Source of the DNA: Longilinea arvoryzae
GTDB lineage: Bacteria; Chloroflexota; Anaerolineae; Anaerolineales; Anaerolineaceae
DNA: 36,205 bases
Assembly (NCBI RefSeq): GCF_001050235.1
Contig: NZ_DF967972.1
Coordinates: forward strand, 127,561 to 163,765
Direction of reading: 5' to 3'
A program made the position numbers and the translations under genes. The notes beneath the pieces are model-generated. The model did no database searches, had not been told where the DNA came from, and was given only the letters and a program-made list of their open reading frames with translations. Positions 22,313 through 30,869 of this stretch are shown one piece after another (the stretch's first letter is position 1; each line of letters starts with the position of its first letter).

Positions 22313-23329
22313 ATGTCTGAAAAACTAAAAATTGCGGTCCCGATGGCGGGATTGGGCACACGAATGCGCCCGCATACCTGGAGCAAACCCAAGCCATTGA
22401 TTGCGTTGGCCGGCCGCACCGTGCTGGATTACGTCCTCGAACAATTCAACAGTCTGCCGGACCCGGACAACGTCGAGTACGTTTTTATCGTCGGACCCAA
22501 CCAGCGCGACCAGGTGGAAGCGCACATGCACCAGCATCACCCTGAAAAACAGGTGCACTACGTTATTCAAGAAAAAATGCGCGGTCAATCCGACGCGCTC
22601 TACCTGGCCCGCGAGTACTTGACCGGCCCGGTGTTGATGGCCTTCTCGGATACGCTCATCGAAACCGATCTCTCCATCCTCAAGAATCTTCAACTGGACG
22701 GCATGGCCTGGGTACGCGCCGTGCCGGATCCGCGTCGGTTTGGCGTGGCAGTCGCCGACTCGCTGGGCAATATCACCCGGCTGGTGGAAAAACCACAGGA
22801 CATGAGCAATAATCTGGTGGTGGTGGGTTTCTACTACTTCCGCGAAGGCCGCGAATTGATGCGCGCCATTGAGGAACAGATGAAACGCAACGTCACCCTC
22901 AAGAACGAATTTTTCCTGGCGGATGCCGTCAACATCCTGCTCGAATGGGGCCAGAAATTCCGCATCAACCCGGTGGATGTCTGGTTGGATGCGGGCATTC
23001 CCGAAGCCCTGCTGGAAACGAATCGCTATTTGTTGGAACACGGCCACGATAACAGCGCCGAAGCCGCCAGGACTCATCCCGGGGCCGCCATCATTCCCCC
23101 CGTCTACATTCACCCAACGGCCAGCATCGAATCATCCGTCATCGGACCCTATGTTTCACTAAGCGAGGAATGCAAACTGCGCCAGGTGGTGGTTCAAAAT
23201 TCGATCTTCGATGAGGGCGCTCACGTTTCACAGATGGTGCTCGACAAATCACTGCTGGGCCGCGACGTGCAGGTTCAGGGGCAGACCTCCCGCCTTAATT
23301 TGGGGGATTCTTCATGGGCAATGAGTTAA
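22313..23329 (+). CDS. Sugar-phosphate nucleotidyltransferase (NDP-sugar pyrophosphorylase)
   Basis: A 338-residue enzyme that joins a sugar 1-phosphate to a nucleotide. The N-terminal signature PMAGLGTRMRPHTWSKPKPLI (about residues 10-30; split by the usual G-x-G-T-R loop and the KPKP lysine) binds the nucleotide. The catalytic-domain features FSDTLIETD (metal-binding Asp) and LVEKPQDMSNNLVVVGFYYF follow. From about residue 255, IHPTASIESSVIGPYVSLSE starts a short left-handed beta-helix. This is the layout of RmlA/GlmU/GCD1-like proteins; nucleotide and sugar cannot be chosen from sequence. Its last 16 bases overlap the next small gene. No other surface-polysaccharide genes adjoin it. Confidence 0.9.
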   Translation: MSEKLKIAVPMAGLGTRMRPHTWSKPKPLIALAGRTVLDYVLEQFNSLPDPDNVEYVFIVGPNQRDQVEAHMHQHHPEKQVHYVIQEKMRGQSDALYLAREYLTGPVLMAFSDTLIETDLSILKNLQLDGMAWVRAVPDPRRFGVAVADSLGNITRLVEKPQDMSNNLVVVGFYYFREGRELMRAIEEQMKRNVTLKNEFFLADAVNILLEWGQKFRINPVDVWLDAGIPEALLETNRYLLEHGHDNSAEAARTHPGAAIIPPVYIHPTASIESSVIGPYVSLSEECKLRQVVVQNSIFDEGAHVSQMVLDKSLLGRDVQVQGQTSRLNLGDSSWAMS

Positions 23330-23538
23330 GCGATCCTGTGGAATGCCATTCGGGCTACGAATATGCCGAACGGCCTACCGCACTGCACTGGCAGGGCCAG
23401 CGATTGGAAATCAAAGAAATTGAAGCCCAGTGGCGCATCCCGGGCGGGCGGTGTTTTCGGGTGCGCGTGAACGATGACCGCCGGTTTGAACTTTTTTACG
23501 GCGAACTGTATGATGAGTGGAGAATCAATGAACTGTAA
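23314..23538 (+). CDS. Small conserved-looking protein overlapping the nucleotidyltransferase gene
   Basis: A 74-residue soluble protein. It contains a strand-rich core: ALHWQGQRLEIKEIEAQWR, GGRCFRVRVNDDRRFELFYG, and an ending DEWRINEL. The pattern of a W-x-G turn, then alternating charged strands and a final Asp-x-Trp, is similar to small DUF6504-like proteins, but this comparison is tentative. The start ATG overlaps the previous gene by 16 bases, with GGGGGATT as ribosome site inside it, so the two are translationally linked. No function can be assigned. Confidence 0.65.
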   Translation: MGNELSDPVECHSGYEYAERPTALHWQGQRLEIKEIEAQWRIPGGRCFRVRVNDDRRFELFYGELYDEWRINEL

Positions 23539-23605
23539 TCAAATCATAATTTACTTTCGTTTGTCGATCCGATAAAATCGTTCAATTCTGATTCGAGGAG
23601 AAACC

Positions 23606-24787
23606 ATGCCCGATACCCTAGTCAAACGCGATTCTTACGTTTCTGAGCGGGTAGCCACTCTGAAACCGTCCGGCATCCGCAAATTCTTCGATATTGCCGC
23701 CACAATGAAGGAAGTCGTTTCATTGGGAATCGGCGAGCCCGATTTCGACACGCCCAAACCGATTGTCGATGCCGGTATTGCCTCGCTGCAACGCGGTGAA
23801 ACGCATTACACTTCCAACGCGGGCATCTTTGACCTCCGTAAGACCCTCGCTGAACACCTCGAACGCCTGTATGGCGTCAGCTATGATCCGGCGACCGAAA
23901 TTCTCATCACCGTGGGCGGTTCGGAAGCGCTGTACCTCTCCGCGACCGCGCTGCTCAACCCCGGCGAGGAAATGCTCATCCCCACGCCGTGTTTTGTCTC
24001 CTACCAGGCCGAAGCCATTCTGGCCGGCGGTGTCGCGGTGGAAGTTCCCTGCAGCATGGAAAACAACTTCGACCTCGATCCGCGCGCGCTGGAAGCAGCC
24101 CTCACTCCGCGCAGCAAAGCCATCCTGTTGGGCTTCCCCAACAACCCCACCGGCGCGGTGGCCTCGCGCGAAACCCTGCTCGAAGTCAAGCGCATCGCTG
24201 AAGAACACGACCTGGTGGTCATTTCGGATGAAATCTACGACCGCCTGGTTTATGGCGGTCACAAGCACGTCTGCTTCTCCAGTCTGCCGGGCGCCAAGGA
24301 ACGCACTCTGCTGTTGGGCGGTTTTTCCAAAGACTATGCCATGACCGGCTGGCGCATCGGCTATGCCTGCGGCCCGGCCGAAATTATCAAAGGCCTGGTC
24401 CGCACTCACCAATACACCGTCATGTCAGCGCCCACCACCGCTCAGGCGGCTGCATTGGTCGCGCTCAAAGAAGGCGAGCCCTACGTGCAACAAATGGTGG
24501 CTGAATATGACCGCCGCCGCAAGCTGATCGTGGCCGGACTCAATGAAATCGGTCTTCCCACCTTCGAGCCCAAGGGTGCTTTCTACGCCTTCCCCAAGGT
24601 TAGCGTCACCGGCCTTGACGATGAGACCTTTGCCAACCGCCTGCTTCAGGAAGAACACGTCGCCATCGTGCCGGGCAATTCATTCGGCGCTGGCGGTGAA
24701 GGTTTCTGCCGCTGCTCGTATGCCACCTCCTACGCCAAGATCGAGACCGCGCTGGCGAAGATGCGCAATTTTGTAAACCGCCTATAA
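23606..24787 (+). CDS. Class I/II pyridoxal-phosphate aminotransferase (aspartate aminotransferase-like)
   Basis: A 393-residue fold-type I aminotransferase of subgroup I-gamma, as in AspC/PatA-like enzymes of thermophiles and Gram-positives. The Schiff-base Lys242 is in GGFSKDYAMTGWRIGY. PLP contacts include Asn180 in FPNNPTG, Asp208 and Tyr211 in ISDEIYDRLVY, and Arg250. The C-terminal FCRCSYATS contains the arginine that binds the substrate carboxylate. No further preference (aspartate, alanine, aromatic) is clear. GAGGAG lies 6 bases before the ATG. It is preceded by a 67-base AT-rich spacer, so it may have its own promoter. Confidence 0.93.
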   Translation: MPDTLVKRDSYVSERVATLKPSGIRKFFDIAATMKEVVSLGIGEPDFDTPKPIVDAGIASLQRGETHYTSNAGIFDLRKTLAEHLERLYGVSYDPATEILITVGGSEALYLSATALLNPGEEMLIPTPCFVSYQAEAILAGGVAVEVPCSMENNFDLDPRALEAALTPRSKAILLGFPNNPTGAVASRETLLEVKRIAEEHDLVVISDEIYDRLVYGGHKHVCFSSLPGAKERTLLLGGFSKDYAMTGWRIGYACGPAEIIKGLVRTHQYTVMSAPTTAQAAALVALKEGEPYVQQMVAEYDRRRKLIVAGLNEIGLPTFEPKGAFYAFPKVSVTGLDDETFANRLLQEEHVAIVPGNSFGAGGEGFCRCSYATSYAKIETALAKMRNFVNRL

Positions 24788-24817
24788 ATCCGTTTCATAT
24801 TCCAATCGAATTCCTGC

Positions 24818-24850
24818 CGCCGGAGGCGCTCGTGTGTTGCGCCTCCGGCG
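24818..24850 (+). terminator. GC-rich hairpin after the aminotransferase gene
   Basis: A perfect 12-bp stem, CGCCGGAGGCGC / GCGCCTCCGGCG, with a 9-base loop, located 30 bases after the stop codon. It lacks a T-tract (TTCATC follows), so termination efficiency is uncertain. Confidence 0.6.
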
Positions 24851-25011
24851 TTCATCAACCCACCGGGATGTTTTCAATTATATTTATCCGTTCATCCACT
24901 CATTTATAAACAAGAATTATTCGTGGCCGCAGCCGGAAAACCGCAGTTCCCGGGCAGATGTTTTCCGTTTCGCAACCAGTTCCCTCCAAAAACCCCGCTC
25001 AAAGGTCCCTT

Positions 25012-26814
25012 ATGCCATCAAGCCTGATTCAAAGCAAGAAAATTGGCTGGATTTTTCGTTTGGCTTCCTTCTTTTTCGTACTGGTGGGTATTTTTATCGG
25101 AGTCTGCGCAATTCGCGCGCCCAAATTCGGCGTCGACCTGGACGGACGCTGGGGACCTTATCGACTGCTGCTGGCCGGGGCCGGAGCGGCCATGTTGCTT
25201 CTGGGGCTCCTGCCGGGGTTGGCCATCCTTTGGCGGCGGTTCTTCTACGACATCTGGCAATCGCACCTTGCCGGCGCGTGGCACGCCAGCCGGTCCTGTC
25301 GTCGCCTGCGGGCCATCCTTGCGACGGTCAAAAGTTGGCGTCCGCTGGCCTGGTGGGCTGAAAACCCGGCTCGCTCCGGAGGCATCAGCGCCGTTTTCCT
25401 TTTTACCCTGTGCGCGGTCATCTACTTCTGGTACGCGACCGTTGGATATGGGTTCGACAATTCAAAATTTCCCAGTTATTACCAGATGCTGGCAGACGCT
25501 TTTCGGCACGGACAAACCGCCCTGCTCGTCGAACCCGACCCGGCCCTGGCGCAATTAAAGAACCCATATGATTTTTCCCAACGCGAGCATATCCATTACC
25601 TTTGGGATGTGAGTTATTACAATGGAAAATATTATCTTTACTGGGGGCCATCCCCGGTTCTGGGTCAATGGCTGCTCGAAGCGATCTCACCTCTTCCCAT
25701 CGGCGATGCCTATCTCATGACTTTCTACGCCGTGATTCTAACTGGCGTTTTGTTCGGCATTCTATTTTCCATCTGGCGGCGGTTCTTCTCGCGCGCCTCT
25801 TCGGGTGCTTTTGGCTTGATTCTCATCGCAGTCGGATTTTCGAATCCAATCCTCTGGTTGGTCAGCCGGCCGGCAACTTATGAGATATCCATCATAGCCG
25901 GACAATTCTATCTTTTGGCCGGGTTGTGGGCCGGACTTCCACTCCTGCTGGGCGATTCCACGAAAACCGGAAGGTTGATTCTGGCAGGCCTCGGTTGGGC
26001 GCTGGCAGTACTTGCGCGTTCCACACTGGCGATTCCGGTGATATTCCTGGGAATTTTTTGCGCCTGGCGACTCATTCACCAGAAGAATAACATCTGGCGT
26101 CGGTTATTTGCCGTTGGCATTCCGCTGGCGCTTGGAGCGGGATTCTTATTTTTTTACAACTACATCCGTTTTGATTCGCCCTTTGAATTTGGCATCCACT
26201 ATCAATTAACCAGTTTTAGTCAATTCAATGATGCGGAAAAAATGTTCCAGCCAAGATATATTCCCATCAACTTTTTTAATTATTTTTTCAATCCCATCAA
26301 TGTAATGCCTGAGTTTCCATTCATTGAACCCATTCCAGCCACGATCACATTTAAAGGAATCGGGATCAATGCGCCGGATAATTATTCAGGACAATGGTTA
26401 TCTGGCCTGTTGATTTCAATCCCCTTCCTATATTTCCTGTCTGTCATCATTGCACAGATATTTTGTCCCAAAGCCCGCGCCAAATTGGCATCTCCTATGC
26501 GTACCTTGATTGGCATACTTTGCATTACTGCATTGCTCGAATTGGGCATGGTCCACTTCTTTTTTTCAAGCAGCATGCGGTATGCGATGGACAGCATTCC
26601 CACACTCTTGATCCTGGCAGGCATGGGTGCCTGGTCGCTGCTGGAATGGGCCCAGCACGCCCCGCACCGGGTATGGGTTCCCTGGATGCTGACGGTCCTG
26701 GTGTTTCTCAACGCCGCCATCGGCCTGCTGTTGGGCTTCAGCGGTGAAAACCGGGTGTTTGCGCGCCTGAATCCGGCTCTTTTTGCCCAATTATCTGCCT
26801 GGTTCAGATTTTGA
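25012..26814 (+). CDS. Polytopic membrane protein, probable GT-C-like glycosyltransferase
   Basis: A 600-residue membrane protein with about ten or more hydrophobic segments. After the second one comes a large loop with SYYQMLADAFRHGQTALLV and DVSYYNGKYYLYWGPSPVLG, a pattern often seen in integral-membrane proteins related to GT-C glycosyltransferases (GT39/PMT-like), where the first loop carries the acidic residue. Glycosyl transfer from a lipid-linked sugar is a reasonable guess, not a demonstrated role. ATG 25012 is preferred because AAAGG lies upstream; the frame opens at 24958 and either start is possible. The segment from about 26240 to 26420 is AT-rich relative to neighbours. Confidence 0.7.
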   Translation: MPSSLIQSKKIGWIFRLASFFFVLVGIFIGVCAIRAPKFGVDLDGRWGPYRLLLAGAGAAMLLLGLLPGLAILWRRFFYDIWQSHLAGAWHASRSCRRLRAILATVKSWRPLAWWAENPARSGGISAVFLFTLCAVIYFWYATVGYGFDNSKFPSYYQMLADAFRHGQTALLVEPDPALAQLKNPYDFSQREHIHYLWDVSYYNGKYYLYWGPSPVLGQWLLEAISPLPIGDAYLMTFYAVILTGVLFGILFSIWRRFFSRASSGAFGLILIAVGFSNPILWLVSRPATYEISIIAGQFYLLAGLWAGLPLLLGDSTKTGRLILAGLGWALAVLARSTLAIPVIFLGIFCAWRLIHQKNNIWRRLFAVGIPLALGAGFLFFYNYIRFDSPFEFGIHYQLTSFSQFNDAEKMFQPRYIPINFFNYFFNPINVMPEFPFIEPIPATITFKGIGINAPDNYSGQWLSGLLISIPFLYFLSVIIAQIFCPKARAKLASPMRTLIGILCITALLELGMVHFFFSSSMRYAMDSIPTLLILAGMGAWSLLEWAQHAPHRVWVPWMLTVLVFLNAAIGLLLGFSGENRVFARLNPALFAQLSAWFRF

Positions 26815-26914
26815 ATCATTCCATCCGTTCCTACTGGATTGAGGTTGGGTTACATGCTAGAATAAATATACAGAACCGATCGAGCTTGTCCTTTATTAAC
26901 AGGGCGAATGAGCC

Positions 26915-27460
26915 ATGGACCGCAGACAAAAAGAAGAACTCCGCATCCTTCTCAAGGCGCGTAAACGCGCCGATAAAGTGCTGGCGGAGCGGCGAGAAGC
27001 CGCTCAGGAAAAACTCGATCGCAACATGCGCAAAGCCGCCAACCAGGAGTTGATGCAGGAATATACCCGGAAATTCACCGCTCTGGCCGAAAAGTGCGGC
27101 ATCCTGGCTTTGGCGGAAGAAGCCGCTCGTAAAGTGAATGGCTGTTTTTTCACCAAGATGAGTTACTACATTGATTACGGGATGAACACCAGCCATTTGA
27201 GCGGAGCCTTCTTTACATACAAAGACGGCGTACTGCGCCCTGCCTATCTGGGCATCTTTATTACCTGGGATGAGGGTGAAGCGAAAAAGGAAGTTGAGAT
27301 CCGCTACGCAAAAAACGGCGCCGTCACCTTCCATCACAGCCGTTGGCCAATCTTTCCCTTCATCTGGAAGAATTTCCCGAAAGTCCTACCCCAAATGGTG
27401 GACCAGGCCATGAAGAACCCCCGCAAGCCCGAACCCGCGCCCCGGCATGGATGCGAATAA
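26915..27460 (+). CDS. Protein of unknown function with N-terminal coiled coil
   Basis: A 181-residue soluble protein not matched to a family. Residues 1-50 are highly charged and helical (KARKRADKVLAERREAAQEK), likely a coiled coil. The remainder alternates strands: GCFFTKMSYYIDYGMN, HLSGAFFTYKDGVLRPAYLG and EVEIRYAKNGAVTFHHSRWP. There is no signal peptide or membrane segment. It lies between the membrane protein and gatB on the same strand. A hairpin with T-tract follows 61 bases after its stop. Codon use is normal for the region. Confidence 0.65.
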   Translation: MDRRQKEELRILLKARKRADKVLAERREAAQEKLDRNMRKAANQELMQEYTRKFTALAEKCGILALAEEAARKVNGCFFTKMSYYIDYGMNTSHLSGAFFTYKDGVLRPAYLGIFITWDEGEAKKEVEIRYAKNGAVTFHHSRWPIFPFIWKNFPKVLPQMVDQAMKNPRKPEPAPRHGCE

Positions 27461-27521
27461 TTCCCTGCGCCGCTCAAATCATTCATGGTAAAATAAAATA
27501 TTGATCGGGTTTGTCCAGTAA

Positions 27522-27550
27522 GCCCTTCACACAGAAGGGCATCTTTTTTA
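27522..27550 (+). terminator. Terminator hairpin upstream of gatB
   Basis: A 7-bp stem GCCCTTC / GAAGGGC with a 5-base loop, followed by ATCTTTTTTA. It lies 61 bases after the unknown gene and 59 bases before gatB. It may simply end the upstream gene; a TAAAAT box at 27489-27494 also allows it to be a gatB leader attenuator. Confidence 0.7.
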
Positions 27551-27609
27551 TTTCATTCCGCCGTCTGGACCGGCGTCGAATCCCATTATTCATATTCCCA
27601 AGGTGCTGC

Positions 27610-29070
27610 ATGAAATACGAAACCGTCATCGGCCTGGAAGTCCATGCCGAGATGCAAACCCATTCGAAAATGTTCTGCGGTTGTCCCGTCGTCGATTCGA
27701 CGCAAACCCGGCCCAACGTGGCCGTCTGCCCGGTCTGCGCCGGCATGCCCGGCGTGCTGCCGGTGGTCAACCGCCAGGCAGTCGAATACGCGCTGCGGGT
27801 GGCGTTGGCGCTGGAATGCAGCGTGGCCCAAACCAGCCTGTTTGCGCGGAAAAATTACTTCTATCCCGATCTGCCCAAAGGCTATCAAATCTCGCAGTAC
27901 GAAGATCCATTGGCCGAACACGGGCGGCTGGTGATCGATACCAGCGCCGGTGAACGCCTCATTCGCATAACCCGGGTGCACCTGGAAGAGGACGCCGGAA
28001 AGCTCACCCACGTCGAAAAAGACGGCCAATCCTATTCATTGGTCGACCTCAACCGCGCCGGCGTTGCCCTGTTGGAGATCGTCTCTGAGCCGGACATGCG
28101 CTCAGCCGAGGAAGCCCGCGCTTACGCCGAAGGGTTGCGTTCCATCCTGCGCGCCCTGGGCGTCAATTCGGGCGATATGGAAAAGGGCGTCATTCGTTTC
28201 GAAGCCAACATCTCCCTCCGACCTGCGGGCAGCCCTCAACTGGGGACGCGCGTCGAAGTCAAGAACCTGAACAGTTTTCGAGCCCTCGAACGCTCCATTG
28301 CCTACGAGGTCGAACGCCAGGCCGCCCTGCTGGATTCGGGCGCCAAAGTGGACCAGGAAACCCTGGGCTGGGACGAACCCAACAACCGTACCTATTCGCA
28401 GCGCAGCAAGGAAGAAGCTCACGACTATCGCTATTTCCCCGAACCTGATTTACCGCCGCTCGTCGTCGAAACGGAGTGGGTGGATCGGGTGCGCGCCGGG
28501 TTGCCCGAATTGCCGCGCGTCCGAACCCAGCGTTTCATCCGCGAATATGACCTGCCGGCTTCCGATGCCGCTGTACTGGCAGCCGAAGCCGACGTGGCAA
28601 ATTATTTCGAAGCTCTGGTTCGGGATGCCCGGGGCATAGCGCCCCGACTGGCCGCCAATTTCATTTTGGGAGAAGTCTTCGCCTGGCAAAAGACCAGCGG
28701 TGAACGCATCGATGAATTGAAAGTGCGCCCGGCCATGCTGGCTGACCTCTTGGAGCGCGTCACCCAGGGCGAAATCACCCTGTTGACGACCAAAACCGTG
28801 TTGGCCGAAATGCTGGCCAGCGGGCGGCAGGCGGCCGATGTAATTGGCGCGCGCGGTCTGACACAGATATCAGACGGCGTCGAGATCACCCGTCTGGTGG
28901 CCGAAGTCATCGCTGCCAATCCCGGCGAGATGGAAAAGTACCTGGCCGGCAAGGAAAGCGTCGCCAACTGGTTCTTCGGGCAGGTCATGCGCCTGGCCGG
29001 GAAACGCGCCAACCCGGCCATGCTGCGCGCTGAATTGAACCGCCAGTTGGCGCAAAAAAGACCTGCTTGA
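27610..29070 (+). CDS. gatB: Aspartyl/glutamyl-tRNA amidotransferase subunit B
   Basis: A 486-residue GatB, the kinase and transamidation subunit of GatCAB. The N-terminal [13 protein letters not shown] is characteristic. Zinc-binding cysteines are Cys23, Cys25, Cys40 and Cys43 in MFCGCPV and [10 protein letters not shown]. The [15 protein letters not shown] and HLEEDAGK segments of the catalytic cradle are intact, and the C-terminal helical YqeY-like tail ends [13 protein letters not shown] 27610 is the start because the conserved N-terminus begins there; the frame opens upstream without support. The ribosome site is weak (AAGGTG). gatA is at the other end of the window and gatC is not seen. 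Confidence 0.97.
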   Translation: MKYETVIGLEVHAEMQTHSKMFCGCPVVDSTQTRPNVAVCPVCAGMPGVLPVVNRQAVEYALRVALALECSVAQTSLFARKNYFYPDLPKGYQISQYEDPLAEHGRLVIDTSAGERLIRITRVHLEEDAGKLTHVEKDGQSYSLVDLNRAGVALLEIVSEPDMRSAEEARAYAEGLRSILRALGVNSGDMEKGVIRFEANISLRPAGSPQLGTRVEVKNLNSFRALERSIAYEVERQAALLDSGAKVDQETLGWDEPNNRTYSQRSKEEAHDYRYFPEPDLPPLVVETEWVDRVRAGLPELPRVRTQRFIREYDLPASDAAVLAAEADVANYFEALVRDARGIAPRLAANFILGEVFAWQKTSGERIDELKVRPAMLADLLERVTQGEITLLTTKTVLAEMLASGRQAADVIGARGLTQISDGVEITRLVAEVIAANPGEMEKYLAGKESVANWFFGQVMRLAGKRANPAMLRAELNRQLAQKRPA

Positions 29071-29137
29071 TCGTTCCCAGGAGCCATTTTTGGCCGCTGT
29101 TGGAAATCCATCACTCCGAACGGCGATTTTCATCATC

Positions 29138-29165
29138 TTGACGCACCTGTGAAAACCGGTACACT
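29138..29165 (+). promoter_or_regulatory. Promoter of the glutamate dehydrogenase gene
   Basis: TTGACG (29138-29143) and TACACT (29160-29165) are spaced by 16 bases. Transcription would start near 29172 and produce a leader of about 155 bases before the ATG at 29329. Confidence 0.65.
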
Positions 29166-29227
29166 TAACCATAGTAATCGCTGGCGGTGAATGCGAATGC
29201 GAGTGGATGGATCTTGCAAAGCGAGAT

Positions 29228-29262
29228 AGCGGGCACAGAACCGACGTGCTCGCTTATTTTTT
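29228..29262 (+). terminator. Terminator-like hairpin in the gdhA leader
   Basis: A 9-bp stem AGCGGGCAC / GTGCTCGCT (one G-U pair) with a 9-base loop, followed by TATTTTTT. An upstream AAGCGAG (29219-29225) can pair instead with CTCGCTT (29249-29255), so two exclusive structures are possible. The hairpin lies downstream of the gdhA promoter and 66 bases before the start codon. Confidence 0.65.
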
Positions 29263-29328
29263 CGGTTCATCCTCACATCCGCATCATCGCCGCAAGCCTA
29301 ATCTACCTCTACTAATAGGAGCAGAACG

Positions 29329-30615
29329 ATGGCAGGAACGACCAATGCGTTTGAAATGGCGCAGCGTCAGTTCGATCATGTCGCTGAGCTGCTGAAGCTC
29401 GACCCGCAGGTTCGCGAAATTCTGCGCTGGCCGCTACGCGAATTCTCCTTCCGCATCCCCGTCAAGATGGACGACGGCACGATCCGCATGTTCCAGGGAT
29501 TCCGCGTCCAACACAACGATGCCCGCGGCCCCAACAAGGGCGGCATTCGCTTCCATCCGGCTGAGACCATCGACACCGTGCGCGCCCTGGCGACCTGGAT
29601 GACCTGGAAATGCGCTGTTGTGGATATCCCGTTGGGCGGCGGCAAGGGCGGCGTGATCGTCGACCCGGCTACCCTCTCCACCGGCGAAAAGGAACGCCTG
29701 GTTCGCGGTTGGGTGGATATCATGGTTCGCAATGTCGGTCCGCGCCAGGATGTTCCGGCTCCGGATGTCGGCACCACCGGTCAGATGATGGGCTGGATGA
29801 TGGATGAATATTCCAAGCTGAAGGGCGAATACACCCCCGGCTTCATCACCGGCAAACCCCTCGGCGGCGGCGGCTCGGAAGGCCGCACCGAAGCCACCGG
29901 CTTTGGCGTGATCTACACCGTGCGCGAGGCCATGAAGCACCTCAAGCTCGATCCCAAGAAGTGCTCGGCTGCCATTCAGGGCTTCGGCAACGTGGCCCAG
30001 TACGCGGCAATCGGCTTCATCGAGATCCTGGGCGGCAAGGTCGTCTGCGTTTCCTGCTGGGACCGCATCGACAAGACGTCCTACACCTTCTACAAGGCTG
30101 ACGGCATCGATCCGCGCTACCTGATGAGCATCACCGACCAGTACGGCACGATCGACAAAGAAAAGGCCAAGGCGGCCGGCTATAAGATCGAAGACGGCGG
30201 CGAATGGATCAAGAAGGACGTGGATGTACTCATCCCGGCGGCCCTCGAAGGCCAGATCAATGCCGACACGGCCCCGCTCATTCGGCCCAGCGTCAAGTTG
30301 ATCGCCGAAGGTGCCAATGGCCCCACCACCCCCGAAGCGGATACCATCATCCAATCCCGCGGCATCTTCCAGGTTCCTGATTTCCTGTGCAACGCCGGCG
30401 GCGTGACGGTTTCCTACTTCGAAGCTGTCCAGAACGATATGAACTTCTACTGGACCAAGGAAGAAGTTCACGACAAACTCGACACCAAGATGACCCAGGC
30501 ATTCGGGGCTGTTTTGGATATGTCCCTCAAGGAAAAGGTCAACATGCGCGACGCGGCCTACATGGTCGCCATCGCCCGCGTGGTCAAGGCCATGGAACTG
30601 CGCGGCTGGATCTAA
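29329..30615 (+). CDS. gdhA: Glu/Leu/Phe/Val family dehydrogenase, probable glutamate dehydrogenase
   Basis: A 428-residue hexameric-type glutamate dehydrogenase that interconverts glutamate and 2-oxoglutarate plus ammonia. Conserved elements: PNKGGIRFHP (69-78), Lys94 in MTWKCAVVDIP, catalytic Lys106 in GGGKGGVI, Asp in VPAPDVGTTG, and the NAD(P) motif GFGNVAQYAA in the Rossmann domain. The C-terminal FLCNAGGVTVSYFE is typical. The absence of an obvious basic residue after strand 2 (CVSCWDRIDK) leaves NAD or NADP preference open. GGAGCAG lies upstream of the ATG. It is monocistronic: its own promoter and leader precede it and a strong terminator follows. Confidence 0.94.
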   Translation: MAGTTNAFEMAQRQFDHVAELLKLDPQVREILRWPLREFSFRIPVKMDDGTIRMFQGFRVQHNDARGPNKGGIRFHPAETIDTVRALATWMTWKCAVVDIPLGGGKGGVIVDPATLSTGEKERLVRGWVDIMVRNVGPRQDVPAPDVGTTGQMMGWMMDEYSKLKGEYTPGFITGKPLGGGGSEGRTEATGFGVIYTVREAMKHLKLDPKKCSAAIQGFGNVAQYAAIGFIEILGGKVVCVSCWDRIDKTSYTFYKADGIDPRYLMSITDQYGTIDKEKAKAAGYKIEDGGEWIKKDVDVLIPAALEGQINADTAPLIRPSVKLIAEGANGPTTPEADTIIQSRGIFQVPDFLCNAGGVTVSYFEAVQNDMNFYWTKEEVHDKLDTKMTQAFGAVLDMSLKEKVNMRDAAYMVAIARVVKAMELRGWI

Positions 30616-30649
30616 ATCCACCCGGTTGCAGAACTGATTTGGTAACACC

Positions 30650-30682
30650 TTTGGGGCGCACAATTGTGCGCCCCAAATTTTG
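30650..30682 (+). terminator. Intrinsic terminator of gdhA
   Basis: A perfect 14-bp palindromic stem TTTGGGGCGCACAA / TTGTGCGCCCCAAA with no unpaired loop in the full duplex form, followed by TTTTG, 34 bases after the gdhA stop. Confidence 0.87.
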
Positions 30683-30695
30683 TTGTCGGAAGGAA

Positions 30696-30860
30696 TTATT
30701 CCAGGGCTTTCAACAAAAACTGCACCCGCTCGTATGCATCGCATTGGATTGTCGCGCGCGCATCCGGATCATTTTCATCCAGAAAATTGGCGACAAAAAC
30801 GGAACCCGGTGTTTGGTGATCGTGACGGGTGTACAATATCCAAAAATTCCAAACAGGATC
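30696..30860 (-). pseudogene. C-terminal remnant of an unidentified gene
   Basis: On the minus strand a frame with coding-like codon use ends in ATIQCDAYERVQFLLKALE and TAA at 30696. Upstream it reads FVANFLDENDPDAR, preceded by about 20 residues, and then meets a stop near 30855, with no start codon. It looks like the tail of a real protein whose front has been lost where the lower-GC pair at 30870 begins. I do not recognise the family. Confidence 0.4.
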
Positions 30861-30869
30861 GTGTCATAA

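Noticed and set aside
29172..29262. T-box or known glutamine/glutamate riboswitch upstream of gdhA
   Set aside because: No T-box antiterminator sequence (TGGNACCGCG) and no match to the glnA or Downstream-peptide motifs that I know.
29434..30744. Long minus-strand frame opposite gdhA
   Set aside because: It lies wholly over glutamate dehydrogenase, has biased composition and no recognisable motifs; only its extreme end touches the separate remnant at 30696, which is in another frame.
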